DNA of 6,477 nucleotides from Acidocella sp. 35-58-6. Lineage in GTDB: Bacteria; Pseudomonadota; Alphaproteobacteria; Acetobacterales; Acetobacteraceae. The DNA lies in the NCBI GenBank assembly GCA_002281005.1, contig NCFD01000076.1, forward strand, positions 1 to 6,477, read 5' to 3'. This document shows positions 1 through 5,677 of this stretch, piece by piece (the stretch's first letter is position 1; each line of letters starts with the position of its first letter). The position numbers and the translations under genes were made by a program. The notes below the pieces were generated by a model. The model worked only from the letters and a program-made list of their open reading frames with translations. It had not been told where the DNA came from and ran no database searches.

Positions 1-1143
1 ACCCAACACAGCGCCGATCACATTGAACGGTTCAGCCGCGGTGACCGAGCCGTTACCAGCCAGGCCGGGAATTAACGTCATCAAGCCAGTGCCAGCCGCC
101 TGATGGCAACCTTGACAATCTGCCGCATAAACCTTGGCTCCGTTGGCTTTTGCTGCTGCCAATGCTTCCGGTGTTCCGGCGCTAGGCGGGGTACTGCGCG
201 GTGGGGTGATGGTTTGCAAATAGGTGGCGATATCCTGCACGTCAGATTTTGGAATCTGGCTCATGCTATATTGTACCACCTCGCCCATCGGGCCGTAGGC
301 CGAACCTTTTTTGGCGTTACCGCCCGCATAAAGGTAAGCCACCAGATCATCCTGGCTCCAACCACCCACACCATAGGTTTTGTCGGAGGAGATATTTGGC
401 GCGTAGAAACTATCAATCGGTGCCCCGGCGAGGGATTGATCAGCGATCAGCCCGCTCATGAAATTGCGCGGCGTGTGGCATTCCCCGCAATGGCCCAATG
501 CCTCGGTCAGATACGCACCGTTTTTAATCTGGTCATTCCAGCTTGGGTCCATCGTCATCGGCCCCGAGCGGAAAAACAAAATCCGCCAGCCCAGCAACAC
601 CGGCCGCTGATTGAAGGGGAACATCATGGAGCTTGGCGTCTCAGCGACCTTAACCGGCGGCAGCGAGAATAAATACGCCTTGATTGCCATCACGTCCTGA
701 TAGGTCAGCTTGGTGTAGGACGTGTAAGGCATCGCCGGATAGATGAACTTGGGAAACACCAGGTACGAGCGTCCAGGGCTGGTGCCGTAATGCAAGGCAT
801 TCCAGAACTGCTTGTCAGTCCAGTTACCGATACCGGTATCCTTGTCAGCGGTGATATTCGGAGATGCCAGCCCGCCAAACGGCGTGTTCATTACCAGGCC
901 ACCGGAGAATGGCGCATGGTTAGGGCCGGTATGGCAGGGCATACAATCGGCGGCGAGGGTCAGGTACTTGCCTCGGGCGATCAAGGCGGCTTGATCAGTG
1001 GGCAACGGTGCCAGGCTGGCAGCCGGGGCGCCGGTGTTATCCGAGCTGAGAGCGACCTTCGCGGTCACCGTCCCGCCCAGCAATACCACCAGTGCCGCAA
1101 CACCCCACATAGCCTTTGAAAACTTCGGCAAACCAAAAGACAT
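1..1143 (-). CDS. Triheme membrane-associated cytochrome c, subunit of a periplasmic dehydrogenase (partial, C-terminus off the left edge)
   Basis: The frame reading leftward from the ATG at 1143 stays open for 381 codons to the window edge. Three c-type haem motifs lie in this one frame: CMPCH (residues 67-71), CGECH (219-223) and CQGCH (343-347). Met138 (in PAMPY) and Met294 (in YSMSQ) are plausible axial ligands of haems 1 and 2. Residues 1-28 form a basic start plus hydrophobic core ending near VTA, so a signal peptide is likely. Order and spacing match the cytochrome c subunits of membrane alcohol, gluconate, sorbitol and aldehyde dehydrogenases, which pass electrons from the periplasmic catalytic subunit to ubiquinone. 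Those proteins are usually around 450-480 residues, so perhaps 70-100 C-terminal residues, often with a membrane helix, are missing. No dehydrogenase subunit is visible here, so the substrate cannot be named. The ATG has only a weak ribosome site (TGGG about 10 bases upstream); an in-frame GTG at 1152 is an alternative. Confidence 0.93.
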   Translation of the reverse strand, partial: MSFGLPKFSKAMWGVAALVVLLGGTVTAKVALSSDNTGAPAASLAPLPTDQAALIARGKYLTLAADCMPCHTGPNHAPFSGGLVMNTPFGGLASPNITADKDTGIGNWTDKQFWNALHYGTSPGRSYLVFPKFIYPAMPYTSYTKLTYQDVMAIKAYLFSLPPVKVAETPSSMMFPFNQRPVLLGWRILFFRSGPMTMDPSWNDQIKNGAYLTEALGHCGECHTPRNFMSGLIADQSLAGAPIDSFYAPNISSDKTYGVGGWSQDDLVAYLYAGGNAKKGSAYGPMGEVVQYSMSQIPKSDVQDIATYLQTITPPRSTPPSAGTPEALAAAKANGAKVYAADCQGCHQAAGTGLMTLIPGLAGNGSVTAAEPFNVIGAVLG

Positions 1144-1158
1144 GACTGGCACCCATAC

Positions 1159-1181
1159 AAAAAGCGCGCTTAGACACGCGC
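1159..1181 (-). terminator. Hairpin plus T-run, possible intrinsic terminator or attenuator between hisI and the cytochrome gene
   Basis: On the minus strand GCGCG (1181-1177) and CGCGC (1168-1164) can pair around an 8-base loop, and five Ts follow at 1163-1159. This has the form of a Rho-independent terminator that would end the ppk2-hisI transcript about 35 bases after the hisI stop. The stem is only 5 bp, although all GC. The T-run ends just 15 bases before the cytochrome ATG at 1143. Any cytochrome transcript starting in this 73-base gap or upstream would therefore run through it, so attenuation is as possible as termination. I could not identify a convincing cytochrome promoter in the gap. 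Confidence 0.4.
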
Positions 1182-1216
1182 GGTTCAGACCTTATTTCGC
1201 CATATTTTGAAAACGA

Positions 1217-1627
1217 TCAAGTCTCTCCCCCTGAAAGTTTTGTTGGCGCTGGGTAAAGTTCCGCTGAAGAGACCGAAGGTGCCATGATCTGTGTCAATGT
1301 GCCGTCCCGCATCGCGCGGAAAAAGCACGATCGCCGCCCGGTATGGCACGCCACGCCCGTCTGTTCCACCTGCAGCAATATCGTGTCGCCGTCGCAGTCG
1401 ATCCGCAGGTCAACCAGCTTCTGGGTCTGGCCGGAGCTTTCGCCCTTGCGCCATAATTTGCCCCGGCTGCGCGAATAATAGCAGACTTGCCCGGTTTTAA
1501 GCGTCTCGGTGATCGATTCGCGGTTCATCCAGGCCATCATCAGTACTTCGCCGGTGTCATAGGCCTGGGCAATCGCCGGGATTAGCCCGTCATCATTGAA
1601 CTCCAAACTGTCGAACAAATCGCTCAT
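1217..1627 (-). CDS. hisI: Phosphoribosyl-AMP cyclohydrolase (histidine biosynthesis, step 3)
   Basis: The enzyme opens the adenine ring of phosphoribosyl-AMP to give ProFAR in the cytosolic histidine pathway. The 136-residue product is the length of a monofunctional HisI, with no fused HisE domain. Diagnostic motifs are present: [17 protein letters not shown] (residues 50-66), DCDGD (77-81) holding the acidic metal-binding residues, CHTG (94-97) and SCF (100-102). Cys78, Cys94 and Cys101 correspond to the zinc ligands known from this family, so it looks catalytically intact. The start ATG (1627-1625) overlaps the upstream ppk2 stop as ATGA, and I see no strong ribosome site of its own, so translation is probably coupled to ppk2. 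No other his gene lies in the window. A scattered hisI is common in alphaproteobacteria. Confidence 0.96.
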   Translation of the reverse strand: MSDLFDSLEFNDDGLIPAIAQAYDTGEVLMMAWMNRESITETLKTGQVCYYSRSRGKLWRKGESSGQTQKLVDLRIDCDGDTILLQVEQTGVACHTGRRSCFFRAMRDGTLTQIMAPSVSSAELYPAPTKLSGGET

Positions 1628-2406
1628 TTTGCCAGCATCCCATTGGTCAGGCAGGTTTCATCGAAGCGGGCGATAATCCTGCCGTCGTGCGGCGGCAAAT
1701 CAGCCTTGCCGTCCTTGTAGTCAATCCGGCTGATCAGATCATGGATAATCGCCAGACGGGCGGCTTTTTTGTCATTGGCACGTACCACCATCCATGGCGC
1801 ATCGGCGCTATCGGTCAGCCGCAGCATGGTGTCGCGGGCTTTGGTATAATCATCCCAGTGTTTCAGGGCTTTCTCGTCGATCGGGCTGATCTTCCATTGT
1901 TTCAGCGGGTCCTCGTGCCGGTCCTCCAAGCGGTGTTTTTGCTCTTTGCGGTCAATATCGAGGTAATATTTCAATAATTTGATCCCAGCTTCGGCCAGCA
2001 TATGCTCAAACACCGGCACGTTGCGCAGGAATTCGTCATATTGCGTTTGGGAGCAAAACCCCATCACATGCTCCACCCCCGCCCGGTTGTACCAGCTGCG
2101 GTTAAAAATCACGATCTCCCCCGCCGCCGGCAAATGTGCCACGTAACGCTGGAAATACCATTGCGTTTCCTCACGGTCGGAGGGTTTGGGCAACGCCACC
2201 ACCCTGATATCGCGCGGCGAGAGATGCTCGATGATCCGCTTGATCGTGCCATCCTTACCCGCGCCGTCCCGGCCCTCCAGAATAATCAGCACCTTTTCGC
2301 CGCGTGAAATTACGTGGCGCTGCAATTTCACCAGTTCTACCTGCAACTCATGCAGCTTGAGGCTATATGTTTCGGGCCGTTTTGCAGGCTTCGGGTGTTT
2401 GGCCAT
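1624..2406 (-). CDS. ppk2: Polyphosphate kinase 2 family protein, single-domain
   Basis: PPK2 enzymes use polyphosphate to phosphorylate nucleotides (class I typically NDP to NTP), or work in reverse. With the chosen start the product is 260 residues, a normal one-domain PPK2. Visible elements are Walker [10 protein letters not shown] (45-53), [16 protein letters not shown] (73-88), Walker B-like [11 protein letters not shown] (98-108), and the basic lid [12 protein letters not shown] (161-172). General similarity favours class I, but class cannot be settled by eye. The frame is open up to 2499, with ATGs at 2448 and 2439. I chose the ATG at 2406 because GAGG lies five bases before it, the other ATGs lack such a site, and the conserved PPK2 region begins shortly after. 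A TATAAT at 2488-2483 would put transcription start near 2476, which excludes 2499. The last codon and stop overlap hisI by 4 bases. Confidence 0.94.
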   Translation of the reverse strand: MAKHPKPAKRPETYSLKLHELQVELVKLQRHVISRGEKVLIILEGRDGAGKDGTIKRIIEHLSPRDIRVVALPKPSDREETQWYFQRYVAHLPAAGEIVIFNRSWYNRAGVEHVMGFCSQTQYDEFLRNVPVFEHMLAEAGIKLLKYYLDIDRKEQKHRLEDRHEDPLKQWKISPIDEKALKHWDDYTKARDTMLRLTDSADAPWMVVRANDKKAARLAIIHDLISRIDYKDGKADLPPHDGRIIARFDETCLTNGMLAK

Positions 2407-2412
2407 CTGATC
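2407..2412 (-). promoter_or_regulatory. Ribosome site region deciding the ppk2 start
   Basis: Reading toward ppk2, the bases before the ATG at 2406 are GAGG (2415-2412) followed by the spacer ATCAG (2411-2407). This is the best Shine-Dalgarno match among the candidate starts 2499, 2448, 2439 and 2406, and it supports the 260-residue form of PPK2. Confidence 0.5.
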
Positions 2413-2478
2413 CTCGGCTGGGGTTCTTGATTCTGTCATATAGGTCATGGCAGGCCGCCACGCGACAGAAAGGCAAAA

Positions 2479-2484
2479 CATAAT
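2479..2484 (+). promoter_or_regulatory. Weak candidate -10 element for the glutamate-synthase-like gene
   Basis: CATAAT matches five of six consensus bases and would put transcription start near 2491, about 30 bases before the ATG at 2523. No -35 hexamer is recognisable at normal spacing. It overlaps the minus-strand TATAAT at 2483-2488, so this is a low-confidence call based on position. Confidence 0.22.
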
Positions 2485-2488
2485 TATA
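2483..2488 (-). promoter_or_regulatory. Candidate -10 element of the ppk2-hisI promoter
   Basis: The minus strand reads TATAAT at 2488-2483, a perfect sigma-70 -10 hexamer in otherwise GC-rich surroundings. No good TTGACA-like -35 lies 16-18 bases upstream; the best is TTCATT, three of six matches. The call therefore rests on the -10 and on its position in a divergent gap. Transcription would start near 2476, leaving a leader of about 70 bases before the ppk2 ATG. The opposite strand has CATAAT at 2479-2484, five of six matches, so the two divergent promoters may share this AT-rich core. An 8-base palindrome, TGGCGCCA, sits next to it at 2491-2498. Confidence 0.4.
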
Positions 2489-2522
2489 GCTGGCGCCAAC
2501 TCAGAATGAATGGGTGGACGCC

Positions 2523-3962
2523 ATGTTATTTGAAATAAGCCTCGGGATCATCGCCTTATTGGTAGCCAGCGGGATCGTGGCGATTTACCTCCACGATATT
2601 CGCCAGACCCAGCACACCATTTTGCGGAATTACCCGGTGATCGGCCATGTCCGTTACTTTGCCGAGACCTGGGGCACTTATATGCGCCAATACCAATATC
2701 TGCCGGACTGGTCGGAGCGTCCGTTCAACCGGCTGGAACGCTCCTGGGTGTACCGCTCGGCGAAGGGGGTTTCCAATCTGATCAGCTTTGGCTCAGAGAA
2801 TGTCCCGAGTTTCGTGTTTCGCAACGCCGCCTTTCCGGTGCTGGACTCTGAAAAACGCAGCTATCCCGGCAAGCTCATCGGTATTGCCAGCGGCCCCGGT
2901 GCCTCACGGGAACCATTTGTTGCTAAAAACTTCTTCAATATTTCCGGCATGAGCTACGGTGCTCTCAGCCACGCCGCCGTCACCGCCCTCTCGCGCGGGG
3001 CCAAGCTGTCCGGTGTGTGGATGGGCACCGGCGAGGGCGGATTATCGAAATTCCACCTCGAAGGTGGCGGTGATATCGTGATGCAGATCGGCACCGCCAA
3101 GTATGGTGTGCGCGAGGCCGATGGCTCGCTCTCTGAGGATCGTTTGCGGACCATTGCGGCCTATCCCCAGGTGCGGATGTTTGAAGTGAAGCTGGCGCAA
3201 GGGGCCAAGCCCGGCAAAGGCGGTATTCTGCCGGCCAACAAGGTCACCCCAGAGATCGCCGAAATCCGCGGGATTCCGGTGGGGCAGGATAGCATCAGCC
3301 CGAACCGCCATACCGACATCGGCAGCATCGCCGAATTGGGGGCCTTCGTGAACCGCGTGCGTAGCGTCACCGGCAAGCCGGTGGGGGTGAAGTTCGTGGT
3401 TGGCGACCCTGGGTTTGTCGATGAATGGTTCGAGGATTGCGTGACCCATCCCGAGCATTGCCCGGATTACATCCATGTCGATGGCGGCGAGGGGGGCACT
3501 GGTGCGGCACCAGCTTCACTGACTGATTATGTTGGCTTGCCGATCACCCAAGCGCTGCCCATCGTGGCGGCGTTGCGGGCCGAACATGGGTTGAAAGAGC
3601 GCATCCGGATTCTGGCGGCGGGCAAATTGGTGACACCTGATAAAGTCGCCTGGGCGCTCTGCATGGGGGCAGATTTTGTCAGCTCGGCACGCGGCTTCAT
3701 GTTCGCGCTCGGCTGCATTCAGGCGATGAAATGCGGCTCCGGCAATTGCCCCACCGGCGTCACCGCCGTGAACCCCAAGCTGATCGCCGGGCTGGATTCC
3801 ATGGATAAAGGTGTGCGGGTCGCCAACTACGCCCTGCGTATGCAAGACGAAGTGGCGATCATCGCGCATTCCTGCGGCCTGACTGACCCCTCAGGGTTTT
3901 TACCCCGGCATGTAACGGAGTCCGAGCGCGGCGTCGGCGGTTTCCGGGCCCCGGTTGGATGA
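2523..3962 (+). CDS. Membrane-anchored FMN-binding glutamate-synthase-family protein (GltB central and FMN domains only)
   Basis: The 479-residue protein matches the FMN/3Fe-4S part of the glutamate synthase large subunit and lacks both the N-terminal glutamine amidotransferase and the C-terminal GltB domain. Residues 1-23 are one hydrophobic helix, so it is probably tethered to the inner membrane with the catalytic part in the cytoplasm. Visible GltB motifs are NISGMSYGALS (139-149), MGTGEGG (167-173), KPGKGGILPANK (229-240), HVDGGEGGTGAAP (318-330) and GADFVSSARG (382-391). Cys398, Cys404 and Cys409 form C-x5-C-x4-C, the spacing of the 3Fe-4S ligands of bacterial glutamate synthase. An FMN and iron-sulphur redox enzyme is therefore supported, but substrate, ammonia donor and electron partner are unknown. 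I prefer the ATG at 2523, preceded by GGTGG at five bases; an in-frame GTG at 2514 would add three residues. The stop overlaps the next gene by 4 bases. Confidence 0.92.
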   Translation: MLFEISLGIIALLVASGIVAIYLHDIRQTQHTILRNYPVIGHVRYFAETWGTYMRQYQYLPDWSERPFNRLERSWVYRSAKGVSNLISFGSENVPSFVFRNAAFPVLDSEKRSYPGKLIGIASGPGASREPFVAKNFFNISGMSYGALSHAAVTALSRGAKLSGVWMGTGEGGLSKFHLEGGGDIVMQIGTAKYGVREADGSLSEDRLRTIAAYPQVRMFEVKLAQGAKPGKGGILPANKVTPEIAEIRGIPVGQDSISPNRHTDIGSIAELGAFVNRVRSVTGKPVGVKFVVGDPGFVDEWFEDCVTHPEHCPDYIHVDGGEGGTGAAPASLTDYVGLPITQALPIVAALRAEHGLKERIRILAAGKLVTPDKVAWALCMGADFVSSARGFMFALGCIQAMKCGSGNCPTGVTAVNPKLIAGLDSMDKGVRVANYALRMQDEVAIIAHSCGLTDPSGFLPRHVTESERGVGGFRAPVG

Positions 3963-5677
3963 GGCTTTGGCTTGGTTTATTCAGCCTCGCCGCCGGCTGC
4001 AATATCATCCTCGGCTGGCACGGCTGGCCGGAGGTTTTCTCCGGTAGCCTGAACGACCCCGACAGCTATATGCGGCTGGAACGTATTCTGCAGGGCATCC
4101 AGCAGCGGCATCTGGTCATCAACGTGGCGCGCGATGATTCCGGCGCTGGGGTGATGGTGGAATGGTCGCGCCTGCTCGATGCTTTCATCTGGGCGCTGGC
4201 GCTGCCGTTTGTGCCAGCGCTCGGCTGGCATCATGCGTTGCTGGTGGCTGGGGATATGCTCAGCCCGCTCGGCATCGGCTTGCTGGGGGGGGCGCTGGCC
4301 TTTGTTATCGAGCCCTTCGTGGCGCGGCCATTCCTGTTCGCCACCGCCGTTGCGGCGGCGGTGCTGCCGGGCCTGCAAACTTTTGCCGAACCCGGCGTGG
4401 TGCATTATCACATCCTGCTGCTGGTTTTTATCGCGCTAACCACAGGTTTTGTGATTCGGGCCTGGCACGGCGAGCGCTGGCACGGCTTTCTGGCCGGGGT
4501 TTGCGGTGGGCTGGCGATCTGGCTCACGCCCGAGACCATGCCGTTTATTCTGATGGCGTTCGCAGTGCTGCTGGGGCGCTGGTGGCACGAGAAAAACGGC
4601 AGCGTCATTGCCGCCTGTGCCGCCGGATTTATTGATGTTCTGGGGTTTGGCTTGGCGCTGGACCCGCCCGAGGGCGGCTATAACACGCTGGAGATCGACC
4701 GTTTATCCCTGATTTACGTGATTCTGGGGTTGTTGTTGCTGGTGGGTGGTTTGTGTCTGTGGCGGATTGATCACTGGAAGCCCGCAAAACTGCACCGCCC
4801 GTTCGGGGTGGCGCTGATGGCAGCGTTGTTGATCGCCTGGGTGGTGGCGTTCCCGCAGGTGGCGATGGGGCCGTACGGGTTGATGAGCCATGACGATTAC
4901 CATCGGTTTTTCGGGGTGATGATGGAGCTGCAACCATTACACGGTCTGCACGATTTCATGCCTTTCCTGTTCCCTGGCTGCCTGGCGCTGATGTACGGCA
5001 TTTTCCGAACCGTCAGGGCGGGTAGCGCGCAGGCCAGGGTCATATGGCTGTATGTATCGGTGGTGCTGCTGCTGGCTCTGATTCTGGCAAAGAAATTCAT
5101 TTTGTTTGTGGGTTTTCCTGCAGAAATCACTGCGGCTCTGCTGGGCGTGATGCTGAGTGACGTCACCTGGCGGTTTCGAGAGTCGCCGCTCAAGGCCATG
5201 CTGGCGCGGCTTGGTGCGATCGCCGGGATACTGGTTATCCCACTTCTGCCGGTCTTCCCGGCGAGTGGACAAAGTCCCACGCTCCCCGCACCGTCATGCG
5301 ACCTGCGGCACATCGATACGATGTTGGCACCGATAAACACCGCCATCACGCTGGCGCCGCCTGATGCCGCACCGGAACTATTGTTCCGCACCCAGGTGAC
5401 CACGGTCGGCTCATTGTATCAGCATGGCGTGCCGGGATTTTTACGCCTCAGTAATGCTTGGCGCACGGTGCCCGGCTCTGCCGTTCCAGCTTCGGTTATC
5501 GCCACCAAAGCCAGTTATGTTTTGTTCTGCGGCAGTCCCGTTCGTAACCTGATCGTTGATGATCTGCCGGAAACCACTTTGTGGGACGACCTCAACAACA
5601 ATCAACCGCCGCCATGGTTGCATTTGCAGTCACAGGATTTAACCAGCGGCTGGCGGCTGTATAAAATTATCCAGTAA
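3959..5677 (+). CDS. Polytopic membrane protein, probable GT-C / STT3-like glycosyltransferase-fold protein
   Basis: The 572-residue product has about 13-14 hydrophobic segments (roughly 4-21, 73-97, 102-118, 124-141, 149-167, 176-207, 215-234, 250-268, 281-300, 333-350, 361-379, 382-400, 413-432) and a soluble C-terminal domain from about 435. After helix 1 comes DPDSYMR (33-39), which resembles the first acidic D-x-D loop motif of GT-C enzymes such as STT3/PglB. It is followed by MVEWSRLLDAFIWALALP (65-82), as in STT3-like proteins of alphaproteobacteria. The second loop has EPGVVHYH (144-151), where relatives as I recall them carry DHH. Cys447 and Cys524 could form a disulphide in the presumably periplasmic C-terminus. 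I see no WWDYG motif, so oligosaccharyltransferase activity should not be assumed; a lipid-linked sugar transfer role is inference. The start lies in the ATGA overlap with the upstream gene, with no strong ribosome site, suggesting coupled translation. It overlaps anmK convergently by 11 bases. Confidence 0.85.
   Translation: MRLWLGLFSLAAGCNIILGWHGWPEVFSGSLNDPDSYMRLERILQGIQQRHLVINVARDDSGAGVMVEWSRLLDAFIWALALPFVPALGWHHALLVAGDMLSPLGIGLLGGALAFVIEPFVARPFLFATAVAAAVLPGLQTFAEPGVVHYHILLLVFIALTTGFVIRAWHGERWHGFLAGVCGGLAIWLTPETMPFILMAFAVLLGRWWHEKNGSVIAACAAGFIDVLGFGLALDPPEGGYNTLEIDRLSLIYVILGLLLLVGGLCLWRIDHWKPAKLHRPFGVALMAALLIAWVVAFPQVAMGPYGLMSHDDYHRFFGVMMELQPLHGLHDFMPFLFPGCLALMYGIFRTVRAGSAQARVIWLYVSVVLLLALILAKKFILFVGFPAEITAALLGVMLSDVTWRFRESPLKAMLARLGAIAGILVIPLLPVFPASGQSPTLPAPSCDLRHIDTMLAPINTAITLAPPDAAPELLFRTQVTTVGSLYQHGVPGFLRLSNAWRTVPGSAVPASVIATKASYVLFCGSPVRNLIVDDLPETTLWDDLNNNQPPPWLHLQSQDLTSGWRLYKIIQ

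Noticed and set aside
103..672. A 189-codon open frame on the plus strand
   Set aside because: It lies wholly opposite the triheme cytochrome gene, which has three haem motifs in one frame. The plus-strand translation shows no recognisable domain.
790..1119. Several open frames on the plus strand (about 790-1210)
   Set aside because: They are antisense to the cytochrome N-terminal region and its signal peptide, with no family resemblance and low-complexity composition.
1687..2410. Open frames of 74-101 codons on the plus strand
   Set aside because: These are shadows of ppk2, whose Walker A, Walker B and lid motifs are unambiguous on the minus strand.
2407..2499. An N-terminal extension of PPK2 starting at 2499, 2448 or 2439
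   Set aside because: These starts lack a ribosome site, and 2499 lies upstream of the start site implied by the TATAAT at 2488-2483. The starts at 2448 and 2439 cannot be fully excluded.
3042..3869. Open frames of 117 and 144 codons on the minus strand
   Set aside because: They are antisense to the FMN glutamate-synthase-like gene and have His/Ala/Gly-rich composition typical of reverse-frame reading in GC-rich DNA.
4162..4635. A 157-codon frame on the plus strand inside the GT-C-like gene
   Set aside because: It is a +1-type shadow rich in Ala, Arg and Gly; the main frame gives clean transmembrane segments and the DPDSYMR motif, with no sign of a frameshift.
4897..5403. A 168-codon frame on the minus strand opposite the GT-C-like gene
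   Set aside because: There is no recognisable domain and it runs through the coding sequence of a better-supported gene; an antisense origin is more likely.
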